A stretch of 64,000 bases of DNA from Actinostola sp. cb2023 (GCA_033675265.1 JAUJYZ010000439.1:843001-907000), one strand, 5' to 3'. Numbered from the stretch's first letter, positions 1 through 11,439 are shown. Notes: generated from the letters alone by a model not told the origin. Translations and numbers: made by a program.

Positions 1-815
1 CTGAATACTGCATACTGAATAGTGCATTCCAAGACCAAAGGGCATTGTGGGCCTAGTTATTTTGAAATAAAAAGTAAATATACAGCGATTTGTTCGCAAT
101 ATGGAGCTGGTATATTGTTTCTGATGGAATGCACTAAAAATAAAATAAATTATTATTATTTATATTACTTTAGACAATAATACACGAGTCCCAAAATGCA
201 TTTCGGTCTTGGAATACACTATTATGTAGTATCAACGTTTTTTGAAATAGCTGTATAATTGTTTTAATGCTGCTAAACTGAATAGTGTTGTATTTCAAAG
301 AGATAGTTTCATAATGGAGTGCATGTACACCGCAACAACGTCAACAAGCTTGATTAAAATATATCTGAAGCCGGCGGCTCGGATCTTTATGGCCGATAAA
401 ACACGTTTTTTTTAAAACACGCTCATTTCACATACAAACGCATACGCCGATTCGTGTGGGCCCACTCTGAAAGATGTCGTTTCATTTATAACAAAAACAA
501 ATGCGCCTTCATTACAACAAACGAAAAACATTATCAGAACCATCTGACCATGAATATGCAACCTCAACTGGACGTTCGAAGTACATAGTATTGCAGACGG
601 GGAGATCTTTATCTATGCTCACCGACACAGTCTCCCTCATCACGCAACTGTCATTGTCATTGTCATAAATGTCCGAGTGTACGCTCATTGAGCATCTTGT
701 TTATATTACTTTAGACAATATTACACGAGTCCCAAAATGCATTTCGGTCTTGGAATATACACTATTTAGAATGCAGTATTCAGTATCAACGTTTTTTTGA
801 AATACAGTAGCTGTA
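1..815. repeat. Duplicated foldback repeat cluster
   Basis: About 60 bases beginning with a TTTATATTACTTTAGACAAT block and running through a CGGTCTTGGAATA motif occur twice in direct orientation, near 158-256 and 698-815. An inverted partner (ATTCCAAGACC) lies near 25-40. Both direct copies end in the phrase CAACGTTTTTTGAAATA, which recurs in the terminal repeats of the foldback element at 45393-45651. The cluster looks like one or more decayed foldback transposons. No coding potential was seen. Confidence 0.5.
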
Positions 816-1104
816 TATGAATAGAAAGGTCTCACAATGTTTACAAGCAGAAATCAAATCCTCTGCTGAATCTTCTGTGCCCTCCTCCCCAGTCCCCCTC
901 CCTTTCCCCCCTCCCCTTGGAGAGCCTTGTTCACAGCCTATGGTTTCATAAATTCATTAATAGTTTTTCTTAGTTAGTGTTCTGCCCATTACATACACGG
1001 TGGCGTGAATATATGGAGTTTATCTTTGAGCGGTGAGGGGAGGGGGGTGGGGGCACTAAGGGTATTTTTGGGTAGGGGTGTGCCACGGACACCTCAAAAC
1101 CCTG

Positions 1105-1480
1105 ACACCCTATCCCAGACCTAAAATTTTGATTTTCCATACCCTATTCCAGACTAAAGCTTTAAAATGTATACCCTCTCCCAGACTAAAGCTTAAAAAT
1201 GTACACCCTATCCCAGACTAAAGCTTAAAAATGTATACCCTATCCCAGACTAAAGCTTAAAATGTACACCCTATCCCAGACTAAAGCTTAAAAATGTATA
1301 CCCTATCCCAGATTGAAAGCGTGCTAAAGGGATATATGTAAACTGATAGCGACTGATAGTGGCGTTATTGCGGAAACCATACCCCATACCAGACCAAAAC
1401 GTACCCGATCCCAGCCTAAAAAGGCAAAAATGTACCCTACCCCAGACCTGGGATCTCAAAAACCATACCCTATCCCGCAG
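1105..1480. repeat. 32-bp minisatellite
   Basis: About seven head-to-tail units of 31-32 bp built on ACCCTATCCCAGACTAAAG run from 1105 to about 1320. They are followed by degenerate relatives up to 1480 that keep the CCCTATCCCAGAC core. Short frames across this stretch are products of the repeat and are not genes. Confidence 0.8.
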
Positions 1481-1499
1481 CACATACCCGTATAGCGTA

Positions 1500-1508
1500 T
1501 ATAGGGGA

Positions 1509-1544
<36 letters not shown>

Positions 1545-1905
1545 GTCTTGCCCAGGTGGATATGTAGTCTCCCTTGCAGCCGTGTTTAGTATCGTCACGC
1601 AACGTTGCGTGATGACACTAAACACAGCTGCTGGGGAGACTAAGGTGGACATGGCAACAAATAATTTTCACCCCTAAAAGGTACCAACTCGAAAGTGACA
1701 AAAGCTACAACTGTCAATCTGGCTGTCATCATCTTATCTCAGGTATCTTATTTACTGACAAACACCCTAAAAGGTGCCGGCTTAGTGTCTTGTGGTCCTT
1801 TTAGATTTGTGACACCCTAAGAGGTACAAAATCGCGGATCTGCATGGATCCCTAAAAGGTACGACAAGCATCGGCGATCCCCATCACTATATGGCAGTTC
1901 CCCGG
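1500..1905. repeat. Interspersed repeat R, copy 1 (carries a MITE)
   Basis: The stretch from a C30 run (1513-1542) to about 1905 shares ordered blocks with 50195-50700 and, more weakly, with 35214-35660. Shared blocks include CCTAAAAGGTACCAACT, CAAAAGCTACAACT, TTGTGGTCCTTTTAGATTTG and a final GAC-AAGCATC-GG-GATCCCC region. In this copy the repeat is interrupted by a MITE at 1565-1642. The element class is unknown. Confidence 0.65.
1565..1642. mobile_element. Palindromic MITE family A, copy 1
   Basis: A 78-bp near-perfect hairpin beginning TAGTCTCCC and ending GGGAGACTA. An 11-bp direct repeat with one mismatch abuts both ends (AGGTGGATATG at 1554-1564 and AGGTGGACATG at 1643-1653), as expected for a target-site duplication. 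The same family recurs at 36540, 39819 and 48076, with a decayed copy near 12911. The 9-11 bp duplications point to Mutator-like mobilisation, which is inference. Confidence 0.8.
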
Positions 1906-3974
1906 GGGAAGAGCAAGTGGTGTATTGACATGGTGGCTGAAAAGCAAGATCCATTTCCATATACACTTGACTTAATCACCTCCCAGTAGACTTCTTGATG
2001 ATAATTTATAAGTGTCTGCTCACCTGCTGGAGGACCCGCTTGATTAATATTGCATGCAGAAGTTCATCAGAAGTTCATGCTAATTTTGTGTGTGAAAAGC
2101 ATACAGAGATATAGTGTAGAGTCTGAATAGTAGTGGGTAACTAAATTGAGGGATTAATTGATTCCCTGTTTGAACACGAGATTTAATAGCACAAAGATAT
2201 GTAAACTATATCCTTTCATTTTCACTGTCATCAATGTGCTATTGTACTCTACTGGCCTCCCTTGACTATATTAGTTGTGATGCAAAACAGACAATGATCC
2301 TAATTAATTCAGAAACCCGTGAAAAGGGTCTACAGATATATACGTGGGCTGGCCGGTATATTGTTTGTTATCTTTGAAACAGTAAAAGCATAAAGGGTGT
2401 TGAATATATTGCATGATATTATAATCACATTTTTATTCAGAAGGCCTATACGTCATGTCTGTCTTGCGAACCCTTTCCATAGATTATGCGTGAATAGATT
2501 GGCCAACAAATACAATACTTGCCTCAAATACTTGTCAGTAAACTACGGTAGAACTTAAAGCTGTTTATTAGACTGATCTACATGTATAAAGCTTACAGTG
2601 CCTACGCTTCATCTACAAAAATAAATCGCTACTATTTTTGGTCACACGTCAGTGATCTGTGATCGAAAGGCGTTTGCAGAAATCAAAAAATAAAGATTAG
2701 TCAGGTTGAGGTTAAGGAAACAAGTGGTACGGTTTTGATTGTTATTTATGGCAAGTTTAGAAATGTTGAAATGTCTATACGTCTCTATATACGACTACTC
2801 TACGTGCAATACTGCACGCATATCATATTTTCGAAGTTACATGTAGTTATGTAACAGAGCTTATAGGATCTCACTTACCATTTGATGAAGCGAGGCAACA
2901 TCATCTAACTTTCGTCTTAGCTGCTATTTTGCGATATAGCTATTACGATCGATGTAAGAACCGTAATTTCCACCAGAAATTAATATTGTACCTTCCCTCG
3001 GGGAAAACCAGTTTAGTAAACTTGCGATGTCAGGATTACCTCATTTTCGTGGTCACATTATTACATAGAAGGGAAGGGAGGGAGAGGATGAAATATACAA
3101 CTGGGGAGGGGAGGGTAAATATTTCAGCGGATGTCAGAAATTATTCGAAAACGAATAAGATCAATAAAGACAGGAAAAAGTTAGCCTGAATATTGAACGG
3201 TATACCTAGAGGAAACAGCTGGAATTCAGGCTAAAATATTAAAACTATTAAAACTGAAAAGAAGAAAAAGAAAGGAAGAAATGCAAAATAATTGAAGCGA
3301 ACAGAAGCGAAAGGAAGTGAGAGAGATAGAGAGATAGAAAAATAAATATATTTTTATTCTTCTTCTCCTGTTCGTAGTTATAATTATTTAGTCGTGACAG
3401 GTTTTGATTGATTGATGGATGGATGGATGGTTCCCGTAGCACGTGATGGTAACACGTGACTATATATGCCGGTCATTTACTTACAATACGATGCATGTTG
3501 AAATTTAGACTCACATTTCAGTGATTTACGTTCTGAAGTCAGAGAACAAACACGTTCTTTGCTTGATTGTTTTCTTTCTTGTTGTTGATTGTTCGATATC
3601 TAATCCAGACACATAGCAAAATGCCACATCCAAGTGATCTCTGTACAGCTGGGACGATGATGAATGGCCGCCATTCCATTGCCTTACATATGGTAAATAA
3701 TGATGTACATGTACCTTACATGAAAACTAATAACTGGCTCAACTGATCTTTCTTTTCATTACTACTATTCTATAGAGTTTATAAGTCTTACAGATGCTGG
3801 TTAAAATATACAAATTGAGTAAGTTTTTTTAAAATAACCTAAGCTTATTAGTGTCATCGTTGCATTTGGTCAAGCCTTGAACGCATCGCTTCAGTAGTCA
3901 TGTAACATTTACTGAAAGTATTTTTTGCCTTGATTATATAATTAGACAGCTGAATAACCAACATGAATGACATC
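1906..3974. other. Intergenic, no gene seen
   Basis: AT-rich sequence with no open frame that resembles a protein family and no clear splice-linked exons. A GATT/GGAT microsatellite lies near 3405-3432. Nothing else could be supported. Confidence 0.5.
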
Positions 3975-4107
3975 AACAAACATAAATACACAATTTGCAA
4001 ATTCATAGAATTGAAGAAGAGATCCGGCGAGTCATGGACTGAAAAGCGTTACTATGACTTCTTAGTTTTATGGCATGATTATGCAAAATTTACCAAAGTA
4101 CCGTATT
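3975..4107 (+). repeat. 133-bp direct repeat, copy 1
   Basis: By eye this is identical over 133 bases to 4795-4927. The two copies bracket about 690 bases that include a hAT-type MITE and a TTTGGCCCGA triplication (4213-4240). Identity this complete implies a recent duplication or a pair of terminal direct repeats. Confidence 0.8.
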
Positions 4108-4627
4108 TATATATAACACCTCATGGGAATTAGAATATCAGCTACATCATACACATATACTTTATTTCACGTGGGTGGCAAATTCAGTATTAAAGTGCAA
4201 ACAGATTTCCAATTTGGCCCGATTTGGCCCGATTTGGCCCACAACAAAAAATTGATTTAGAAATAATTAACTTAAAAACAAATGTGTAATTTGTGATTAG
4301 AAATATGTCAGATATAAGTTATAAAAGGATTTGGTTAAGAATATGAAAATTACAGTTTATGCAAATGAAGACAATTTTGTGTCAAAATTACAAGCTGCTA
4401 ATCTTTATTTATCCTTATTCTGCCTCGTCATTATATATTCACACCGACCGGCATCAGTCACACCACGAAGTCACGTGAGAAAGCACTAGCCGCCCGAATA
4501 ATCCTTCGACTTCGACTACCTCAAACGACTTCGACTACCTCTAAAACATCCGAAAGGATCCAGAGACTCAGTATTACATTACGCTCAACAGTAAGCTGTT
4601 GAAGGTTTAGAGACTGCTAGCACAGTC

Positions 4628-4719
4628 TAGCCTCCTAAAGCAGACGCGTGTCCAGCTTTCGTTTTACTTCGCTGGCCACTGGCAGTGAAGCAACGCGAGC
4701 CGTCTGCTTTAGGAGGCTA
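4628..4719. mobile_element. hAT-like MITE family B, copy 1
   Basis: A 92-bp element with inverted ends TAGCCTCCTAAAGCAGACG / CGTCTGCTTTAGGAGGCTA. It is flanked by a perfect 8-bp duplication, GCACAGTC, at 4620-4627 and 4720-4727. An 8-bp duplication is characteristic of hAT transposition. A shorter relative lies at 33281-33330. There is no coding capacity. Confidence 0.88.
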
Positions 4720-4794
4720 GCACAGTCACAGGCAGCCCAACCATTGCTTTTGAGGCTACTAAATAATCAAGCAAAATGATATTTGCGTCTTTTT

Positions 4795-4927
4795 AACAAA
4801 CATAAATACACAATTTGCAAATTCATAGAATTGAAGAAGAGATCCGGCGAGTCATGGACTGAAAAGCGTTACTATGACTTCTTAGTTTTATGGCATGATT
4901 ATGCAAAATTTACCAAAGTACCGTATT
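4795..4927 (+). repeat. 133-bp direct repeat, copy 2
   Basis: Identical partner of 3975-4107 in the same orientation. It ends where the foldback element at 4928 begins. Confidence 0.8.
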
Positions 4928-5361
4928 AGCTGGATAAATTACCTGCTATTACGAGTTCTGTGGCGTGATACGAATCTTGATTTTGATTGGCCCTCTTTTT
5001 GAGGGTAAAAAAGAGGGCCAATCAAAACTCGACCATAATTTTCAAAGATAGCGTCCATGTTGACGGATGTTTTAAAGAAATGCATTTGCGTGATGCGATC
5101 GATCACGTACTCTAGTTTTTCCCCGGGATCGATTTCCTAAAGCCAGAACAGTTCATGGACCTTCATGGTTCTCGAAGCGTTTAATACGCACCACGAGTAC
5201 AGAATACAGAGTTTTCAGCGTATATATCATTATGGACAATCTGGACTTCAGTTATCACTTCATTTTTGACATTTCTTTAGGGTCTGAAATGCGAGCTATA
5301 CTAAATCCGCTTGAGAGCGTATCACGCCCCAGAACTCGTACTAGTAGGTAATTTATCCAGC
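4928..5361. mobile_element. Foldback element with ~44-bp inverted ends
   Basis: The left end AGCTGGATAAATTACC and the right end GGTAATTTATCCAGC are inverted repeats of about 44 bp, pairing through ACGAGTTCT and GGCGTGATACG. A second hairpin (GATTGGCCCTCTTTTT with its complement) lies inside at 4978-5029. The sequence just downstream, 5376-5418, is a half-copy of the 8035-8115 hairpin. Confidence 0.7.
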
Positions 5362-6744
5362 GGGTTGTTTCGGCCGGTGACTTCGGAGCGCGGACAAAAA
5401 CCGCTGGATCCTCGAGCATGGGACAAACCATGACTATGCAAAATTTTATAACCAAGGCAAAGTACAGTATATGGGTACCGGCGTAGTAAAACGGAAGCCT
5501 GGACACGCGTGAACAGTTCTAATTGTGAACACTTTTCAGTGAAAGTGCCATATTTTACCCGAGCAAATATTGATTTATTTTCAATCATTGAATGCTATTT
5601 GGGGCTTCCTGACATTTATTCCGCGCAAAATTTCAACTTTGATTCAAGGTAAGCTGACGACTGTTGTTTACAAATTCGAATTTTAAGCGCGTCTTAAGAT
5701 TCTCAGTGGCAAAGTTCGCATATTTTCTTTCTAAAAACGCAAAGTTTGGAGTTTGTTTTTATATGGGCTAAAAGGTAAATAATAACACTTTTCTTTACAA
5801 AACAATAATTAGAAAAGTGTTGAAAATGAAAAATTGTGCGTGTTTTTGCGATGTGTATCTAATTGTGAACACGCATATGCTCACGCATAACTTGGCACTT
5901 CATAACATATGTAGTTCTTGAGATAAAGAGTAAAATTGCCGCTAATGTACCTGCACTGGTACAATAGCAAATATTGAGAAGGAAATATGTATAAGAAGTC
6001 CGCGTTTGTGATACAAATTTGCGCCATTGCGTTAGCAATACACGAACGTGATGAACGGCATGCGTCAATGAACATGCGAACACGTCAGTATAAATTTAGC
6101 GTTGCCGTCTTATCATTCGTATCGAAATAACACGAACATAAATATTGTTTTAATCTTTTAAGACAACTTGGAACTTGTACATCGAATTGCAAGGCTAGAA
6201 ATAGATAATAATACACAATATTAAACCATTAAAATATACCAACGGACATGATATAATAAAATATATTTAGAAAAGTTAATAAATACAGCGAAACTTAATC
6301 ACATGTTAGCTGAAGAGAAGTTTCACGATTTAGAGAAAGTAATTTTTCGTGCTAAATGTAGTTTAGCTCGTTTAGCAGAAAGCCCCTCTGGAACCAGGGT
6401 AACAGGGTACCAAATACCAAAGGGGGATTGTGATCACCCTTCACGTGCCATTTTTTCGTAAATTCACGCCTAAAAAGAATCATTTAAGTCTTTCTTGCAA
6501 ATTCACGGATTTTGTGCCGAATCACGCGTCACGTGTAACCCCTTTGCTACCCTGATGCAGGGCATGCAAGACTGTCATTGTAATTCCCATACAGTACAAA
6601 TCCGAATCTTAGGAATATGCACATATCACATACCGTATAATTTATATATAAAATTAAGGATTGGCTAAGAAAATGAAAATTAAAGTTTATGCAAATGAAG
6701 ACGATTTTGTGTCAAAATTACAAGCTCTGCTATAATAATAACTA

Positions 6745-6972
6745 GACGCTCTTCTAGCGTGAAGTCGGGCTTCTAAATGAAATGTAACCTATTTGAACTA
6801 AATATAGATATCCTATAGTGCGATTTTCAGTGCGATTGAAACAGTTTTTGGTTGCTCGTCGTTGCATGACTCGAGCTCGATAGAACATGCTTTCCTTGCA
6901 ATTTCAGTACTGCGAACTTTACAGTATATCAGTAAAAACGTTAATAGCCCGACTTCACGCTACTAGAGCGTC
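6745..6972. mobile_element. Foldback element (MITE)
   Basis: The inverted ends GACGCTCTTCTAGCGTGAAG and CTTCACGCTACTAGAGCGTC enclose about 170 bp of AT-rich sequence. Part of the end motif (GTCGGGCT / AGCCCGAC) appears again at 7162-7188. Confidence 0.7.
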
Positions 6973-7187
6973 CTGTTTCAATCTAAATTTAGATTTAGAC
7001 GAGAAAAGACTTATATTTTGGCCCCTTGACCTCCGGTGCTTTCCCTGATTGGTTTGTGCTTTGTAATCTTTCTTGGCCAGACTTCATGTCTAGGTGCATG
7101 CGCTGTAGAACCCAATATGCTTTCTGGGGTCTACGAAGAAGAACGCTCTGCATTTCTAGAGTCGGGCTCCTTCCACAGGAAGCCCGA

Positions 7188-7262
7188 CTAATAATAATAA
7201 TAATAATCAATTTATATAGCGCTATTTCTAATTTATCCAATAGCGCTTTACAATAAAAATAA
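7188..7262 (-). mobile_element. Stem-loop retroelement tail
   Basis: On the minus strand this reads as a stem-loop (AAAGCGCTATT / AATAGCGCT) followed by TATATAAAT and an (ATT)n tail. Related tails lie at 11126-11255 and 40908-40982. Such tails mark the 3' ends of SINE-like elements. The 5' portion could not be delimited. Confidence 0.55.
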
Positions 7263-7479
7263 AAATAAAATAGAAATAAAAATATAATAATAATACTTAT
7301 TACTAAATATAAGTATATACTATATACGGTTTTGTATCTTTATTTACAAAGGGTAATCCTTGATATTATTTCAAATTATATTATCATTATAATGTGTTTT
7401 CCTGATGAATTATTAATGAACATGATAAACAATATCATAAAGTGTTGTACAACTCTAATAACTCTTTGTTTGCTCTAAA

Positions 7480-7900
7480 TGATCTATATGACAATAAGTG
7501 ATCACTGATGAAAATATAAATATTGCTTGAGATTCTTTGAATTTCATAGGAGAATTTTCCCTGCTGGCAGAGGTTTCGATCTTTTCCCTTGAAGCAGGGA
7601 AAGGAGAATTTGAGTCCTTTGAAATTTCACTGGCATGCAAAATATTAAAAGATGATAGATCATTTGATTTAGAGCCAAGTAAGTATTGAAGTTGGTACAA
7701 AGCCAGTAACGATCGAGTTCTTAGTTCTTATACAATGCTTTACATTATTCACTATGTATTGTTTATCATATGATCATGCTCATCGTTCTTGCATGGATCA
7801 CCTACCTAGCTCTTCGATTGAAGCGCGCTCCCTGCAAGAACAACTAAGTGATCTCTGATCAAAATCTAAATTCTCCTTGAGATTCTTTGAATTTCAAAGG
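7480..7900. repeat. Fragments of the 43483-type foldback family
   Basis: Two stretches, near 7485-7625 and 7826-7902, share CCCTGCAAGAAC, GTGATCTCTGATC and TTGAGATTCTTTGAATTTC with the intact foldback element at 43483-43616. They appear to be decayed or partial copies. Confidence 0.5.
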
Positions 7901-8034
7901 AAAATGGGGTTTGATTGTAAGTCATTCCATTCTTTTATGGACCTCTTCAATTATGAAAATCTGTTTCTGGTATCATTTGAAAGAGATGCATGCACTGCTG
8001 GAAGCTTTTGGAAGTAATTAAGCAGCCTTTGAAA

Positions 8035-8115
8035 CATGCTCGAGGATCCAGCGGTTTTTGTCCGTGCTCCGAAGTCACCGGAGCGCGGACAAAAACCGCT
8101 GGATCCTCGAGCATG
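8035..8115. mobile_element. 81-bp hairpin MITE with 9-bp duplication
   Basis: An almost perfect palindrome (CATGCTCGAGGATCCAGCGG and its complement around a CCGAAGTCACCGG centre). It is flanked by the perfect 9-bp repeat CCTTTGAAA at 8026-8034 and 8116-8124. The 9-bp duplication fits a Mutator-type element. A half-copy lies at about 5376-5418. Confidence 0.88.
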
Positions 8116-8210
8116 CCTTTGAAAGCGACCTGTAGGCCAAATAATTAAATAAAAAATATAAAAAATAAAATAAATATTCTACATTTTAAAATAGTAATGG
8201 TTTAAACACG

Positions 8211-8535
8211 AAGTTCCAGTATAAAAGGACCCTGCAAGCTGTCCAGTTATACAAATTGTATACATTTGTTGAATCAATCTGTGTTGATTGGATATCAATA
8301 TGTACATAGTCACCTACTGAACAAATATTTTAAAATTAGCAAACATTTGTTGTCTTAGCCCTGGGCAGGCTCCTTTTATAGAGTGCAATTTAGAAAAGTG
8401 TGAAATAGTACTAACTTTAAATAGTATCAAATAGTGCTATTTCTATTGTTTTCTATTGTTTCATTAGTGCTATTTAGTACTAATTTTAGTTTTCAAGCTT
8501 TTCTAAATTGCACTCTACTGGAACTTCGAGTACCC
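8211..8535. mobile_element. Foldback element interrupted by a TA-inserted MITE
   Basis: The left arm (GAAGTTCCAGTATAAAAGGA) and its complement on the right form inverted ends. The right arm is split between TCCTTTTATA and TACTGGAACTTCG by the MITE at 8379-8517. A further single end occurs near 8760-8790. Confidence 0.7.
8379..8517. mobile_element. Mariner-like MITE (TA duplication)
   Basis: The inverted ends GAGTGCAATTTAGAAAAG / CTTTTCTAAATTGCACTC are flanked by TA on each side. The uninterrupted left arm of the host foldback element supplies the empty site with a single TA, which supports a TA target-site duplication. A right-truncated relative is at 23723-23840. Confidence 0.85.
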
Positions 8536-9406
8536 TAATGGTACATTGAAATATTATTGTCACTTTGGTCTTTATTTCTTGCTTTGCTTCCTTCCTTTCA
8601 TTCTTTCCATCAGTTCCTTCCTTCTTTCTTCCTTCTATTTTTCCTTCCTTCCCTTTTTCATTGATCCAGTCAGTAAGTCACTCAGTCCATCATAATATGT
8701 TTTCTTTACTTTTCTTTCTTTCACCATTGATTGTTATTATCCTTTGATTCTAAAGAAATTAAACACAAAGTTCTGGTATAAAAGGACGTTGCCCTGAGAT
8801 ACAACTTACATCTGTTTAATCAATATTTGTTATCACATACCGTAGAATTCCGAAAGTAACCGGGGTCCCCCGAAAATAACGTTATTTTTTTATATCTTGT
8901 TATTAAACCCCGAAAGTAACGATACCCCCGAAAGTAGCGACCTCTACTGAAAATGTAAACTCAAAATCAATAAAATTTTATTTTATTTTAATGTAGCATT
9001 TCAGGTACGGCAGTTACATACACAACATGGCATTGAATTGAATACTAACAATGCTAGTTTAGAACGTGAAAACCGGTTTGATTCTAATTCTTCTGAAAAA
9101 TAGTCTATCTGAATCAGCTTACAATAAAAGTACGTAAAACTGACATACATGCACTGAAACGACTGTTGCTTGAAAAACATTTTTCAACTATCGGAAGTAA
9201 CGGCTACCCGAAATTAGCGGTTCCTTTGGCCTGCTAAATCTTTCGAAATTTAAAACGGTATTGAACTTTAATTAGCAAGGTTATTGTTTTATCCCTGGGT
9301 TTTGATTGGATGACTTTATACTGGATTTTGAATAAAACTCAACAATAACTAAGTTATTATTCATTCTTGTCAGGAACGAGATAGAGCTTCGAACACAGCA
9401 CCTAAA

Positions 9407-10432
9407 ATGTCTACAAAGAATGGATTCACTGAAATGAATGGCGTGGAATCCAATGGGGTGAAACTTGCCCGCCTCTCTGGTCCAAGTTGTTTTCCACGTG
9501 TCTTAGTGACAGGCGGTGCAGGATACCTTGGTTCCTCCCTGGTGCCAATACTGCTAACGCAAGGCTATGAGGTAATCATCTACGATCAGTTACTATGGGG
9601 GGTCAGCAGTCTGCTGCCTTTTGTTGGGAATACCAACCTGAAGATTGTGAATGGTAACATACTGGATGTGACTCACTTACAAGAGTGTGTAGCAACGTGT
9701 GATGCAGTTATTCATTTAGCGGCCATAGTGGGGTATCCTGCTTGCGAAAAAGACCCAGCGCTCTCTCGAGAGGTCAACGAACAAGGCACGAAAAATGTAG
9801 TAGGGTGTCTCCGACCTGGACAGGCATTAGTGTATGCCTCTACTGGATCCTGCTACGGCGCAATCCTCAATGGCATGTGTACTGAGGATACTCCAATATG
9901 CCCACTAACACTCTATGGCAGTTCTAAAGCTGCTGGCGAGAAGGCCGTGCTAGAGACAGGGAATGGAGTCAGCTTGCGTCTTGCTACAGTGTTTGGTGTG
10001 TCGTCCCGTCTGCGACTTGACCTCCTGGTGAACGATCTCACCCACAAGGCCATCAAGGAGAAACACTTTGACCTTTACCAGGGTGAGTTCCGTCGCACAT
10101 TCCTCCATGTCAAAGATGCTGCCAATGCTTTTGCGTTTGCGTTGGAAAACTATCATCACATGGATGGAAAAGTGTACAACGTTGGAGACGAGGACATGAA
10201 CATGTCAAAGGCAGAGCTGGCAGAAATCGTCGAGAAATTGGTACCCGATTGTGTCATTACCAAATCCATGAATGGCGAAGACAAGGACAAGAGAAATTAC
10301 GAAGTCTCGTACAAAAAGATCCAAGAACTAGGATTCCATGCGACGATAACTCTCAAAGAGGGCGTTGAGGAACTCTTGAAGGTGTTGCCTTTCATAAGCG
10401 AAGAGGAAGCCAAGAAAGCAAGAAACGTTTAG
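9407..10432 (+). CDS. NAD-dependent epimerase/dehydratase (extended SDR) family protein
   Basis: A single-exon frame of 341 residues. An N-terminal Rossmann dinucleotide-binding motif, TGGAGYLG, lies at residues 35-42, preceded by a hydrophobic strand (RVLVT). The active-site motif YGSSK (Tyr170, Lys174) and a preceding Ser/Thr-rich segment (YASTGSCYG) match extended short-chain dehydrogenases such as UDP-glucose 4-epimerase or nucleotide-sugar 4,6-dehydratases. The exact sugar-nucleotide substrate cannot be inferred. The first 28 residues form a polar leader without a clear targeting signal. The start is the first ATG after a splice-acceptor-like CTTGTCAG at 9364-9371, so a 5' UTR intron is possible. 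The absence of introns, unlike the spliced genes downstream, raises retrocopy or bacterial transfer as origins; neither is proven. Confidence 0.88.
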   Translation: MSTKNGFTEMNGVESNGVKLARLSGPSCFPRVLVTGGAGYLGSSLVPILLTQGYEVIIYDQLLWGVSSLLPFVGNTNLKIVNGNILDVTHLQECVATCDAVIHLAAIVGYPACEKDPALSREVNEQGTKNVVGCLRPGQALVYASTGSCYGAILNGMCTEDTPICPLTLYGSSKAAGEKAVLETGNGVSLRLATVFGVSSRLRLDLLVNDLTHKAIKEKHFDLYQGEFRRTFLHVKDAANAFAFALENYHHMDGKVYNVGDEDMNMSKAELAEIVEKLVPDCVITKSMNGEDKDKRNYEVSYKKIQELGFHATITLKEGVEELLKVLPFISEEEAKKARNV

Positions 10433-10946
10433 GACGTTAATTAAACTAGTTAGAAAATTAAAATATATGAGACTCGACACACCGTACAACATCGCGCACA
10501 ACTTTAGTGTTGGTAAATGCTTGATTGCAGCATAATTATGTCAACCTCGAAAGGAACGCCTTTCAAACTAATTTGCGCTTCTCCAAAAAAGCAAAATTTC
10601 GTGGATTAAGACAGACAACACTATGAAAAACGGTAATATTTCGTTCTAAATAATAGGACTTCAACGAAAATTTATATTTCTCTGAAAAGTATTCATCTTT
10701 AGCAAGGAATTTTGTTAAATATTTAATCACAACACCAAGCAACATTTCCACTGAAATATGTTATTTTATTAAATTCTTCACTACGGTTATAGAGGATTAC
10801 TCGTAATAAGAAAAATGCTATAACTAGCTACGTAAGTAATAGTAAGTTCTGAAGGAGCTAAAAAAATTATACGAGTAGAGATGTGATCATTCGCCGAACA
10901 CCTAATTTCTTTCGAGGAGTATTGTAACTCTTCGCCGAGTTCACCA
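10433..10946. other. Downstream flank, no gene seen
   Basis: AT-rich sequence after the epimerase gene. Nothing beyond short chance frames was found up to the 68-bp tandem repeat. Confidence 0.4.
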
Positions 10947-11350
10947 GGGTTCCGAATTTCGGAACCCTTTTGATTGCTCCGAGTAATTCAGCCCATTCAC
11001 TAGGTTCATTAAAAGGGTCCGAATTTCGGAACCCTTTTGATTGCTCCGAGTAATTCAGCCCATTCACTAGGTTCACTAAAAGGGTCCGAATTTCGGAACC
11101 CTTTTGATTGCTCCGAGTATTTCAGTAATTATTATCATATTATTAGTAATTAGTATATTGTTATTGTAATTAGTGCAATACCTTGTAATGCGCGTGTGAG
11201 CATCTCCCTATGTAACACGCGCAATATAAATATTAAATTATTATTATTAAATTATTATTTCAGCCCATTCACTAGGTTCACTAAAAGGGTCCGAATTTCG
11301 GAACCCTTTTGATTGCTCCGAATAATTCAACCCATTCACTAGGTTCACTG
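10947..11350. repeat. 68-bp tandem repeat, four units
   Basis: Units containing GGTCCGAATTTCGGAACC (itself a palindrome), TTTGATTGCTCCGAGTAATT and CCCATTCACTAGGTTCA start near 10947, 11014, 11082 and 11286. The extra 136 bp between the third and fourth units is the retroelement tail inserted at 11126-11255. Confidence 0.8.
11126..11255 (+). mobile_element. SINE-like stem-loop/(ATT)n insertion
   Basis: A 130-bp insertion into the third unit of the 68-bp tandem array, flanked by the 8-bp duplication TATTTCAG at 11118-11125 and 11256-11263. It contains the stem ATGCGCGTGT / ACACGCGCA, then ATATAAATATT and an ATT-rich tail. The interrupted array provides the empty-site comparison. Confidence 0.75.
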
Positions 11351-11407
11351 ACTGCTTGATACATTCGGCTCATGTGCAGTATATCATCATCATATACGGT
11401 GACGTAA

Positions 11408-11439
<32 letters not shown>

